Positions 17,287 through 25,900 of a stretch of DNA of 32,761 nt are shown here, piece by piece (the first letter of the stretch is position 1; every line of letters begins with the position of its first letter). Made by a program: the position numbers and the translations under genes. This stretch comes from Nitrospirales bacterium (GTDB lineage: Bacteria; Nitrospirota; Nitrospiria; Nitrospirales; UBA8639), in NCBI GenBank assembly GCA_007570995.1, contig RKSG01000062.1, positions 1 to 32,761 of the forward strand, given 5' to 3'. Below the pieces are notes generated by a model, which saw only the letters and a program-made list of their open reading frames with translations, made no database searches and was not told the origin of the DNA.

Positions 17287-19140
17287 TTGGCAGTAGTTCG
17301 AGCTGGAATCCCTCCTGCGACCCTTCAACAGATCCGCGACGCCATTGACATTGTGGACGTGGTGTCACGCTACGTCACGTTGTCGAAGGTTGGTCAGAAC
17401 CATTGCGGTCTGTGTCCTTTCCACGAAGAAAAAACGCCGTCCTTTACCGTCACCTCGACGCGACAGATGTTTTACTGTTTCGGGTGTGGTGTGGGTGGCG
17501 ATGTCTTTACCTTCCTGATGCGTAAGGAAGGGTTGGGGTTCCTCGAGGCAGTCGGTGAGCTGGCCGAGCAGGGGAGGGTCACGCTTCCGCAACGGCCGTC
17601 ACGATGGGCTTCACCATCTCAATCAGGTCAGCGAAAACGGTTGGAACACCTGCATGCCCTGGCTCAGGCATGGTTTCAACGCAATCTTCACGATTCAGAG
17701 AAAGGCAAACAGGCCATGGCCTATCTTGCAGGTCGTGGTTTTGGCCCGGATATCGTGCAGGAATTTGGTCTGGGGTACGCCCCGCCTGCGTGGGATGGTC
17801 TCGCGCGCTATTTGATCGGTCAGGGGGCCTCCCTCCCCGATCTGGAGGCTTCCGGCCTTGTGGTGTCCAAAGAGACGCAGGGCATCTCGAAAGCCGACCG
17901 GCATTATGATCGTTTTCGGGGACGGGTCATGATTCCCATTGCTGACCTTCGAGCAACCGTGGTGGCATTCGGCGGCCGCGTGCTCGAAGACGGCACCCCC
18001 AAATATCTCAATTCCCCGGACACGCCGCTCTTTCACAAGGGGCGTTGCTTATATGGATTGCACAAGGCACGCGCGGCAAGCCGTCAGCTCGACTCCCTGT
18101 TTCTCGTCGAGGGATACTTTGACGTGTTGGCCCTGTCGCAGGCTGGCATTCCTCAGGTGACCGCGCCGTTGGGGACCGCGCTCACCCGCGATCATGTCAG
18201 CCTGCTTCGCCGTTTTGTCGACAAGGTTGTGCTGACCTTTGACGGTGATGTGGCGGGAATCAATGCGGCGTTACGCGCGCTGGATGTGTTTCGCGATAGC
18301 GGGATCGCGGTCACGGTCGTGGTGATGCCTTCGGGACATGATCCGGATTCGTATGTGCGTGCCCGTGGGGCGGAAGGGATTCTGGCATTGCGGGACCAGG
18401 CCCCGACGTTACTGGAGTTTGCCGTGACGCAAAGTCTGGATGGTGCGACCCACGAAACGGTTGAGGCACGGACCCGGCGCGTTGATGCCGTGCTCAGCAT
18501 CGTCGCCAAAGGCTCAAATCCCGTTGAAAAGAGCGAGCAGGTCCAGCGCATTGCTGACCGACTTGGTGTCAGACCGCAGCTGCTTCTCGACCGCTATCCG
18601 ACATTGGTCGGGCGTCAACGGAGCGTCGTGTCCCCTCGCCAGTCTGAGGCGTCAGCTTCTCCTTCCCGGATTCGGCACCACGACCAGAAAGAATTTCGTG
18701 AGGAACGTGAATGCGTCTGGTTGATGGTTCAGGACAAATTGCGCCCGGAGCATTTCAGTGCTCTACGGCCGGAAGCGTTTCAGTCTCCCCTGTATCGTCG
18801 TCTTGTGGAGACAGGCTTGCACCGTCTTAATGCCGAGGGCCGTCTCGATGTCCAGGGATTGATCGATGACACCAACACGGATGATCACTGCCGTGATGTG
18901 GTTGCAGAACTGATCGCGTCCCAAAAGGATTTTGATGATCAGGATGAGTATATTCAGGGTTGTCTGAGAGCGTTGGAGCGAAGACATTTGAGAATCCGCC
19001 TGGATGAACTGATTGGACAGCTTCGCATCGCCGAGCGCGAACGCCGAACCGATGACGTGAGCCGCCTGAATTCCCGAATAGAAGTGTTGCGTGGGGAAAA
19101 AGCCGGTTTGTCTGGTTCCACCACCAGTGCTCCGCGATAA
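17287..19140 (+). CDS. dnaG: DNA primase DnaG
   Basis: The product is 617 aa, the primase that lays RNA primers at replication forks. It starts with TTG, supported by GGAGG 7 nt upstream and the normal N-terminal region IPPATLQQIRDAIDIVDVVSRY. The CHC2 zinc motif is complete: Cys43, His46, Cys64, Cys67. The Toprim catalytic core has LFLVEGYFDVLALS (Glu275) and LTFDGDVAGINAA. A helical C-terminal DnaB-interaction region follows from about residue 460. A possible promoter, TTGACT with 17-nt spacing to TACGGT (17176-17204), is weak, so readthrough from hisIE is possible. The rpoD and rpsU genes that often flank dnaG are absent. Confidence 0.98.
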   Translation: MAVVRAGIPPATLQQIRDAIDIVDVVSRYVTLSKVGQNHCGLCPFHEEKTPSFTVTSTRQMFYCFGCGVGGDVFTFLMRKEGLGFLEAVGELAEQGRVTLPQRPSRWASPSQSGQRKRLEHLHALAQAWFQRNLHDSEKGKQAMAYLAGRGFGPDIVQEFGLGYAPPAWDGLARYLIGQGASLPDLEASGLVVSKETQGISKADRHYDRFRGRVMIPIADLRATVVAFGGRVLEDGTPKYLNSPDTPLFHKGRCLYGLHKARAASRQLDSLFLVEGYFDVLALSQAGIPQVTAPLGTALTRDHVSLLRRFVDKVVLTFDGDVAGINAALRALDVFRDSGIAVTVVVMPSGHDPDSYVRARGAEGILALRDQAPTLLEFAVTQSLDGATHETVEARTRRVDAVLSIVAKGSNPVEKSEQVQRIADRLGVRPQLLLDRYPTLVGRQRSVVSPRQSEASASPSRIRHHDQKEFREERECVWLMVQDKLRPEHFSALRPEAFQSPLYRRLVETGLHRLNAEGRLDVQGLIDDTNTDDHCRDVVAELIASQKDFDDQDEYIQGCLRALERRHLRIRLDELIGQLRIAERERRTDDVSRLNSRIEVLRGEKAGLSGSTTSAPR

Positions 19141-19434
19141 GGAAGGCCCATGCGGTAACCATGCTTGTCTTCAGGGCACGGAAGACATTCCAAGTGTTCG
19201 TGCAGGGGAGCAACATGGGGCGGCATGATCCTCATTTGTAGGGGGAGACGATCCTGGCCAGCCATCCCGGAGGTTGAGCCGGACTCGCGTGCGACCTCGT
19301 TTGTGACGTCCGGAGCAGGGCAACCGGCCGCAGTCATGTTCTGAAACACGGATCAGGCCACGTGCTGGTCCATCCGTGATGCCAGTGGGTACGTTGCGGA
19401 ACGGGAGAGGCGGCTGGTGTCCAACGTGCGATCA
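19141..19434 (+). other. Intergenic region after dnaG with one hairpin
   Basis: I see no gene in these 294 nt. Minus-strand ORFs here overlap the dnaG 3' end and look like shadows. A structured hairpin lies at 19347-19378, where CACGGAT pairs with ATCCGTG and an inner GGCCA pairs with TGGTC. It has no U-tract, so it is not a standard intrinsic terminator. Confidence 0.5.
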
Positions 19435-19511
19435 GGGCCCATAGCTCAGTTGGTTAGAGCGGCTGACTCATAATCAGTTGGTCCCAGGTTCAAGTCCTGG
19501 TGGGCCCACCA
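19435..19511 (+). tRNA. tRNA-Ile2 (anticodon CAT, modified to lysidine)
   Basis: The 77-nt sequence folds into a full cloverleaf with a GGGCCCA/TGGGCCC acceptor stem, a GCTGA/TCAGT anticodon stem, loop CTCATAA (anticodon CAT), a CCAGG/CCTGG T-stem, and an encoded CCA. A CAT anticodon could mean Met or Ile2. The C4-G69 and C5-G68 pairs match determinants reported for the lysidine synthetase TilS, and GGGCCC acceptor stems are common in Ile2, so I favour Ile2. Elongator Met is the alternative. Confidence 0.9.
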
Positions 19512-19514
19512 CTT

Positions 19515-19543
19515 TTGCTATTGTGTATCAGATGCGGTAGAAT
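19515..19543 (+). promoter_or_regulatory. Sigma-70-type promoter for the zinc-ribbon gene
   Basis: TTGCTA and TAGAAT are separated by 17 nt, right after the tRNA. The -10 and its next two bases (TAGAATGG) match the EVE-gene promoter. Confidence 0.6.
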
Positions 19544-19591
19544 GGCCGTTCAGCTGTCCCGCCTCATCGTTGTAGACATTGGGAGGTCTTC

Positions 19592-20332
19592 TTGAATTTG
19601 CAACTTTCTCGCTTGGTGCAGCTCCAGCAGCTTGACCTCAAGTTACACGATCTTGAACAACAGCAACAACAGATTCCCCAGCGCCTTCGCGAGATGCAGG
19701 CACCGATTGACCAGGATCAGAAACGGCTGGAAGAGCTTCAGAGGTCGAGGAAGACGGTGGCGTCCGATCGGCGCCGGAGTGAACAGGACTTAAGCGATCA
19801 TGAAAGTCATCTCAAAAAAAAACAGGAACGACTCAGCGAGTTGAAAACGAATAAAGAGTATCAAGCCCATTTATTTGAAATTGAACAGGCCAGGAAGGAA
19901 AAAGATAAACTTGAGGACAAAATCCTCCAGTGCATGGAGCGTGACGAAACCATCTTGAAAGAACAGGAAGAAGTCCAGACACGGTTGCAGGCCTCGACCC
20001 GGGATATGGAGAAAGAAAAGGTTGAACTTGAGTCTCGTGGCGCGAGACTGACAGACGAGATTGCGACAGTCGAGCAACAAAAGCAAACCCTTGTGGGCAC
20101 ATTGGACAAGCGAGTCTATCATCGTTACTCCGCACTCAAATCTTCGCTGAAGCTTGTTGTGGTTGCCCAGGTTCGCGGGGGCACCTGCCTGGGATGTCAA
20201 TTACAAATTCCTCCGCAATTAGTCGCAAGTGTGAGGCGATCCGATCAACTGCTGACCTGTCCCTACTGCCATCGCATTTTGTATGCAGAAGAAGCTCTCC
20301 ACGAAGCAACCGAATCCCTGAGTACACCATAA
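19592..20332 (+). CDS. C4-type zinc ribbon coiled-coil protein (DUF164 family)
   Basis: The product is 246 aa and starts with TTG at 19592, with GGGAGG 5 nt upstream. Residues 1-175 are nearly all predicted coiled coil, rich in Gln, Glu, Lys and Arg. The block ELKTNKEYQAHLFEIE is a family signature. The C-terminus has a zinc ribbon, with CxxC pairs in GGTCLGCQLQIPPQ and LLTCPYCHRILY. Relatives include Helicobacter HP0958 and chlamydial CT398, which act as adaptors or chaperones in flagellar or secretion regulation and bind RNA or sigma factors. There is no signal peptide, so it is cytoplasmic. The next gene downstream is RNase P RNA. Confidence 0.92.
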   Translation: MNLQLSRLVQLQQLDLKLHDLEQQQQQIPQRLREMQAPIDQDQKRLEELQRSRKTVASDRRRSEQDLSDHESHLKKKQERLSELKTNKEYQAHLFEIEQARKEKDKLEDKILQCMERDETILKEQEEVQTRLQASTRDMEKEKVELESRGARLTDEIATVEQQKQTLVGTLDKRVYHRYSALKSSLKLVVVAQVRGGTCLGCQLQIPPQLVASVRRSDQLLTCPYCHRILYAEEALHEATESLSTP

Positions 20333-20434
20333 CCCGGCGTGCCCGGGAAGTCCTGAAGGGCGTACAGGCCCACGTGGACGTGGCAATCTTCCAACCGTTT
20401 CCCCACAGCGTTTTTTCTGTTTTCGTGCTGTCTC

Positions 20435-20463
20435 TTGCGTCAGAGAGGGGGGGAGCGTACCAT
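20435..20463 (+). promoter_or_regulatory. Possible rnpB promoter
   Basis: TTGCGT and TACCAT are separated by 17 nt and end 15 nt before the inferred mature 5' end. The same -10, TACCAT, is used before tRNA-Glu. Confidence 0.4.
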
Positions 20464-20478
20464 GTTACGGGTATGAAA

Positions 20479-20938
20479 GGTGTGGGTCAGGTGGCCGCTC
20501 GCCGGGCTTGAGGCTTCCCGGTGAGAGGAAAGTCCGGACTCCAGAGGGCAGGGTGCTGGGTAACGCCCAGGCGGAGTGATCCGACATGAGCGCCACAGAA
20601 AACAAACCGCCACGGGATACGCTGTTCAACCGTGAATGGGTTCCCGGGGTAAGGGTGAAAAGGTGGGGTAAGAGCCCACCGCATCCATGGTGACATGGAT
20701 GGCAGGGTAAGCATCACCCGGAGCAAGACCAAATAGGAGGACGCTCCGAACGGCCTGATCGGCTTCCGTGTTGCAAGCCTCCTTGTGAAGCTGATTCGGT
20801 GGTGTTCGGGAGAGGTTGGCCCGACCAAGGTTCTCGGGTAGGTCGCTGGAGGCGTGTGGTAACATACGCTGTAGAGACATGGCTGCCACCATGTTGCTCA
20901 GTCAGCATGGAACAGAATCCGGCTTATCGACCCACACC
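20479..20938 (+). ncRNA. rnpB: RNase P RNA, bacterial type A
   Basis: This is the catalytic RNA that trims tRNA 5' leaders. Conserved core blocks are all present: GAGGAAAGTCCGGACTCC (P4 5' side), GGGCAGGGTGCTGGGTAACG, the CCACAGAAA region, GTAAGGGTGAAAAGGTG, GGAGCAAGACCAAATAGG, and ACAGAATCCGGCTTATCGAC at the 3' end. The ends are set by a perfect P1 helix, GGTGTGGGTC with GACCCACACC. In P4 the usual CCGGG/CCCGG pairing appears as CCGGA/TCCGG, a compensating change that keeps the helix. At about 460 nt it is longer than the common 350-400 nt. Several ORFs called across it are spurious. Confidence 0.97.
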
Positions 20939-21093
20939 CATACCCTTTCCCCCGCTGTGTTTCCGGGCGTGCCGGGGCGTATGGTTTCACGGAGAGGTGT
21001 GTCCAACTCCATGGCTGCCTGAGGGCGGTGTGTCTCTCGGTAGAGCGTTGGCCGTGTGTAAAGCAGGATGAGCGAACCATGCCCGTGTGACGT

Positions 21094-21122
21094 TTGACTC
21101 GGTCTGTCCTCTTTGTTACCAT
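21094..21122 (+). promoter_or_regulatory. Promoter for tRNA-Glu
   Basis: TTGACT and TACCAT are separated by 17 nt, about 30 nt before the tRNA. No terminator is seen between rnpB and this point, so readthrough is also possible. Confidence 0.5.
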
Positions 21123-21153
21123 CGTCCCTTCCCCTTTTCCGAACACCGCTTTT

Positions 21154-21231
21154 GTCCCCATCGTCTAGCCTGGCCCAGGACGCCGGCCTTTCAAGCCGGC
21201 AACACGGGTTCAAATCCCGTTGGGGACACCA
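21154..21231 (+). tRNA. tRNA-Glu (anticodon TTC)
   Basis: The 78-nt cloverleaf has a GTCCCCA/TGGGGAC acceptor stem, a CCGGC/GCCGG anticodon stem with loop CTTTCAA, an ACGGG/CCCGT T-stem, and an encoded CCA. The anticodon TTC reads GAA and GAG. Confidence 0.97.
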
Positions 21232-21240
21232 TCATACAAA

Positions 21241-21267
21241 AGCCGCTGAACCGTGGGTTCAGCGGCT
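21241..21267 (+). terminator. Intrinsic terminator after tRNA-Glu
   Basis: AGCCGCTGAACC and GGTTCAGCGGCT form a perfect 12-bp stem with a 3-nt loop, preceded by AAA and followed by a T-rich run (CTTGTGTGT). The U-tract is broken, but the stem is the strongest in the window. Confidence 0.75.
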
Positions 21268-21335
21268 CTTGTGTGTCAAGCCGTGTGATTCGGCCACATC
21301 TTCGGTACAGGATCAGTCACACCCCTCTCTCCCCG

Positions 21336-21364
21336 TTGTGATATCCGACCTCGCTTTGTACAAT
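21336..21364 (+). promoter_or_regulatory. Promoter for the SUMF1-fold gene
   Basis: TTGTGA and TACAAT are separated by 17 nt, with transcription expected near 21371, about 64 nt before the ATG at 21435. Confidence 0.55.
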
Positions 21365-21434
21365 GCCGGATGACTGTGACCTGGACGTTCACGGTAGGGC
21401 GCAATGTAATGGACGTGGTGGAAGGAGGAAAATC

Positions 21435-22349
21435 ATGCTTCGGGAAAAAGTGCGTGCACGGTGGTTGGCCCTTGGTCTTGGAGTACTGTGGGGAATAGTG
21501 GGAGTGGCTCCTGGCTGGCAACCGGTGGCGGCTGAGTGGACGTATGAGTCATCCGAACCACCGATCGAATCCAAGTTTGACATGATTGAAGGCCAAGACG
21601 GAGCACCGATGATCAGGATCCCCGAAGGGGAATTTCTGATGGGGGACAATGACGGGGCGCGGAATCAACGCCCCGAACATACGGTCTGGCTGGACAGTTA
21701 TTATATTGATCAGTTTGAAGTGACGATGGAGCGGTATCAGAAATTTCTCGATGAGACCAGGCATGATCTGCCGCCCTTGTGGGATGATTACGCGGCCACG
21801 GAGAAAGCGAAAGATCATCCCGCCGTCGGCATGGCGTGGGACAGTGCGAAAGCCTATTGTGCATGGGCAGACAAGCGACTGCCGACTGAAGCCGAATGGG
21901 AGAAGGCGGCTCGAGGGGATGATGGCCGCAGGTATCCCTGGGGGCATATGCAACCGTTTGTTGATATCGCACGTTACAATCTTGGCACAACCGGGTGGGT
22001 CAGCTACGAGGTGACGTTGGCGTCCGTGACGAGCGGTGTGTCGGGAATGAGTATACGTCATGGATTAACGCAAGGGACAAAAAGCCCCTACGGTCTCTAT
22101 CACATGGCGGGAAATGCGTCGGAATGGGTGGCGGACTGGTACGATCGGACGTCTTACGAAAAGAGTGCGAAACGCAACCCGACTGGCCCTGCCGAGGGAT
22201 TGCGAAAAGTCTATCGGGGCGGGTCATGGGAGGATCCCCCGAAATGGCTGGAAGTGACCGCACGGCGAAGCGCCGAGCCGAATTTCCCCATTGATGCGAA
22301 TGATTTGACCATCGGGTTCCGGTGCGCGATGACGGATGTGAAAAAATGA
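21435..22349 (+). CDS. Exported SUMF1/FGE-fold protein lacking catalytic cysteines
   Basis: The product is 304 aa from the ATG at 21435, chosen because GGAGG lies just upstream and the residues before it do not resemble a signal peptide. Residues 1-33 form a Sec signal (LALGLGVLWGIVGVAPGW, cleavage near VAA). The rest is a formylglycine-generating-enzyme fold: RIPEGEFLMG, FEVTMERYQKFL, DKRLPTEAEWEKAARG, GLYHMAGNASEWVADWYD, VYRGGSWED and the terminal GFRCA. True sulfatase-modifying enzymes have catalytic cysteines in the segment before GFRCA, and none are seen there. The protein may therefore bind ligands or partners in the periplasm, as many C-lectin-like relatives do. Confidence 0.9.
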   Translation: MLREKVRARWLALGLGVLWGIVGVAPGWQPVAAEWTYESSEPPIESKFDMIEGQDGAPMIRIPEGEFLMGDNDGARNQRPEHTVWLDSYYIDQFEVTMERYQKFLDETRHDLPPLWDDYAATEKAKDHPAVGMAWDSAKAYCAWADKRLPTEAEWEKAARGDDGRRYPWGHMQPFVDIARYNLGTTGWVSYEVTLASVTSGVSGMSIRHGLTQGTKSPYGLYHMAGNASEWVADWYDRTSYEKSAKRNPTGPAEGLRKVYRGGSWEDPPKWLEVTARRSAEPNFPIDANDLTIGFRCAMTDVKK

Positions 22350-22438
22350 TGAAGCCTGCACGAAAGATGCTGAAAGGTGTCGTCGAGGCTGGTTATAAGA
22401 CCCGACGGGTGATTGCGCAGAAATCACCGCTCGCATGA
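22349..22438 (+). CDS. Possible 29-aa basic peptide overlapping the SUMF1 stop
   Basis: An ATG overlaps the preceding stop as TGATG and opens a 29-codon frame (MKPARKMLKGVVEAGYKTRR and on) that is rich in Lys and Arg. The junction would allow translational coupling. It is too short to judge by composition, so it may be chance. Confidence 0.2.
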   Translation: MKPARKMLKGVVEAGYKTRRVIAQKSPLA

Positions 22439-22477
22439 TGGGAAATGTGTTTCGATCAGCTACCCTTAATCAACCGC

Positions 22478-22494
22478 GCCGCCAGCGGCTTTTT
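22478..22494 (+). terminator. Weak intrinsic terminator after the SUMF1-fold gene
   Basis: GCCG and CGGC form a short hairpin with loop CCAG, followed immediately by TTTTT. The stem is only 4 bp. Confidence 0.4.
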
Positions 22495-22607
22495 GCAATG
22501 CTCGCGAAGTCAAAACTTTGCCAAAATTTGCAACTTAGAAGAGACTCCAATCTCTTGCCTGCTGGAGATCCTCTTTTGAGCCTGCCAGGATGGCGTTAAG
22601 ACACGCA

Positions 22608-22733
22608 TCATTTCTTCCAGGCATTGCCTTTGCCATTGTGCATATACTCTTCATGCGGCATATTGTCTTCACAGCTGTCATAGCCCATCTGGATTTTTCG
22701 GCCTTTACTGAAACCTCCACCACCTCGTAACAA
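22608..22733 (-). CDS. Possible 41-aa glycine-rich small protein
   Basis: This frame is not in the ORF track. Reading from a TTG at 22733, or from the ATG at 22688 (26 aa), gives a glycine-rich start (RGGGGFSKGRKIQMGYD) and a charged end (EEYMHNGKGNAWKK). AGGTGG lies just upstream of the TTG. Codon use looks ordinary for a gene. The ORF-track entry at 22535-22741 is a different frame of the same region. I do not recognise the family. It may be real, or the remnant of a longer gene. Confidence 0.35.
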   Translation of the reverse strand: MLRGGGGFSKGRKIQMGYDSCEDNMPHEEYMHNGKGNAWKK

Positions 22734-22956
22734 CCCGCCACCTGTTACGCATGTTATACAGCGGCGATGTCAGGATGACCCCACACTTTCAGCCGGCATT
22801 TTCTTCATCGTTGCTAATGCGTCCCCTGTGTGGATGGTATTTGTCCATTGGTCAATGGGAGACACTGGAGACTGGAGTATATTGCTCGTCATTCCATTGG
22901 CTGCCGTTGTGTCAAGGGTGGTCGTGGCAATGCTGTTCATATGATGCCGTCTCATT

Positions 22957-25900
22957 TTACGAACACCCCGTCGTCTCCCCGCAGTAGCAGCACACCAGGC
23001 ACAGCCCGTTTCGGACCAGTTTGAACTGTTTGCAGCTGGGGCAGGGGTCCCCCTCAAACCCCTTTTGATACGCGATCGCTATCTCCGTGGTGGCGGGGAC
23101 CTCCTGCTTCATCTCAAGTCCGTGTGAGATGATCCCGTTACCCCGGTCATGCCCGGCCGTGCCGCTGTTGGCGATATTCTGTTGGGCGGGGAACAACCCG
23201 GGATCAATGTGGGTTGTGGTGATGGTGCTGGGATCGGTGGGTTCATCGTCCGTACATTCAGGGTCCTGTGCGACGGAATCCCCGCGGAGGTCATCCGGGT
23301 TTACCTGCGCGAGTTCTTTCTGTCCGAGATAGGCAATGGCCAGCTCACGGAAGATATAGTCAATGATGGAGGTGGACATCTTGATATGGTCATTGAGGGT
23401 GACGGGGCCATTCGGCTCAAAGCGGGTGAACAGGAACGCCTCGACAAATTCTTCCAGCGGGACGCCATGCTGGAGACCCAGCGAAATGGCAATGGCAAAA
23501 CAGTTCATGAGGCTGCGAAACGCCGCCCCCTCTTTGTGCATGTCCAGAAAAATTTCCCCCAGCGTGCCGTCCTCGTATTCCCCGGTGCGCAGGTAAAGTT
23601 TGTGACCGCCAATCGTGGCCTTTTGCGTATAGCCGCCTCGTCGTGAGGGAAGCGGTCGGCGCTTGGCCAGATACCGGACCAGCACCCGCTCCGCCACGCG
23701 GTGCGCCGTCTGCATGACCTCGTCGTGGTGCCCGGCGTGGCCCGTCGGCTCAACAGAGACGTTCAATGGCTGGCTGAGTTTGGAGCCGTCCCGATACAGG
23801 GCCACGGCTTTGAGCATGGACCGCCAGCTCAGGGTGTAGGCCTGCCGCACATCCCCAATGGTAGCCGCCGCGGGCATGTTGATGGTCTTGCTGATGGCAC
23901 CGCTGATAAAGGGTTGCGCCGCGGCCATCATCAGAATATGCGCCTGCGTCGACAGACAGCGTTGCCCGATGCGCCCGCACCGATTGGCGCAGTCGAAAAT
24001 CGACAGATGCTCCTCTTTCAGATGCGGCGCGCCTTCCACCGTCATGGTTCCGCAGCAAAACGCATTCGCAGCGCGAATTTCTTCTTGGGCAAACCCCAGG
24101 GCCGTGAGCATGTTGAAGTGCGGATCATCGAGCTGCGCGTGGGAAAACCCAAGCACGTCTTGACAAAAGGCTTCGCCCAGAATCCATTTGTTAAACGCGA
24201 ATTGAATTTCAAACACCCCGTCCAGACATGCTTCCAGTCGCTCCAGCACGGTCGGGGTCAAGCCTTTGGCGCGCAACGTGTCATGATTCAGGAATGGAGC
24301 CTGTTTCAGCGTGCGGGTCCCCGTGGCATATGTGATGATGTCATGGATCTGATCCTGGGTATACTCCAGTTTCTTCAACGCCGGCGGCAGGCTCTGGTTG
24401 ATAATTTTGAAGTACCCCCCGCCGGCCAGTTTCTTGAATTTGACCAGCGCAAAGTCGGGTTCGATGCCCGTGGTATCACAATCCATGACCAACCCGATGG
24501 TGCCCGTGGGGGCAATCACCGTGGCCTGAGCATTTCTGAATCCATGGGCCTCGCCCAAGGCGAGAGCACGATCCCAGGTGGCTCGCGCGGCATGCAACAG
24601 TGCAGGTGGTGTGTCATCCGGATCAATGCCTCGTGGCGGAATCGTCAGGCCTTCATATTCCTCAACCGGGGTGTTGTACGCGGCCCGTCGGTGGTTGCGC
24701 ATGACCCGCAACATCGCGTCACGGTTTTTGGCAAACCCGGGGAACGGGCCAAGTTCCGCCGCCATTTCCGCAGAGGTGGCATAGGCTTCGCCGGTCAGGA
24801 TCGCGGTGAGGGCGCCACAGATGGCCAACGCCCGAGGCGAATCATAGGGAATCCCCAGCCGCATAAGGAGCGACCCGAGGTTGGCATACCCGAGCCCCAG
24901 GGTCCGAAATGTAAAACTGTTCTCGGCGATCGGCTTGCTCGGAAACCCGGCCATGAGCACGCTGATTTCCAGCACGATGGTCCAGAGTCTGATGGCGTGT
25001 TGATAGGCTTCGATGTCAAAGTCATCATCCGGGGTGAGAAAGGCGCCCAGATTCAGCGATGCCAGGTTACAGGCGGTATCATCCAGGAACATATATTCGC
25101 TGCAGGGATTGGACGCGTGAATCCATCCATCTTCCGGGCATGTGTGCCATTCATTGATCGTGGTATCGTATTGAATGCCCGGGTCGGCGCAGACCCAGGC
25201 TGCCCAGCAGATTTGATCCCAGAGGGCTTTGGCGCTCAGGGTTTTCGTCACGGTGCCGTCCGTCCGACGGGTAAGACGCCACTCGCCATTCCGGTGGACT
25301 GCGTCAAAAAATTCATTGGGGATACGAATGCTGTTGTTGGAGTTCTGCCCGGAAACCGTTTGATAGGCTTTGCTGTTCCAGTTCGTGTCATATTCATGGA
25401 ACACAAAATGCGTGTAGCCTTCCTGTGCATAAGCAAAGATCCGTTGAATATAGGCCTCGGGCACCTCCGACTGGCGCGCCGAGCGCAGGGCCTCTTTGAG
25501 TGCCGGGTTGCGTTCGGGATCCGTTTCCACGGTCCCGGGATGGTGGTGACAGGCTTGCAGGACGACGTTCAACTGCCGGGCACAGATGCGGGACCCCGTG
25601 ACCATCGCGGCGACCTTTTGTTCTTCCGTGACCTTCCAGTTGACGAATTCTTCAATATCGGGATGGTCCAGATCCAGGCAGACCATTTTGGCAGCCCGTC
25701 GGGTGGTACCGCCCGACTTGATGGCCCCCGCGGCACGGTCACCGATCCGGAGGAAGGACATCAGTCCGGAGGATTTCCCTCCACCCGCCAGCGGCTCGTC
25801 TTCTCCCCTGAGCTTGGAAAAATTGGTGCCGGTCCCCGACCCGTATTTGAACAATCGGGCCTCGCGGACCCACAGATCCATGATTCCCCCATCATTCACC

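Larger units (their letters stand above)
22439..22956. other. Gene-poor stretch between the SUMF1-fold gene and nrdJ
   Basis: These 518 nt hold no long convincing gene. They contain a weak terminator (22478-22494), a hairpin AAGAGA/TCTCTT at 22539-22556, a small glycine-rich minus-strand ORF (22608-22733), and the palindrome CCATTGGTCAATGG near 22847-22860. Base composition is more AT-rich than in the flanking genes. Confidence 0.4.

Noticed and set aside
20626-20908. ORFs across the RNase P RNA
   Set aside because: The region is a structured RNA with all conserved core blocks, so the reading frames are incidental.
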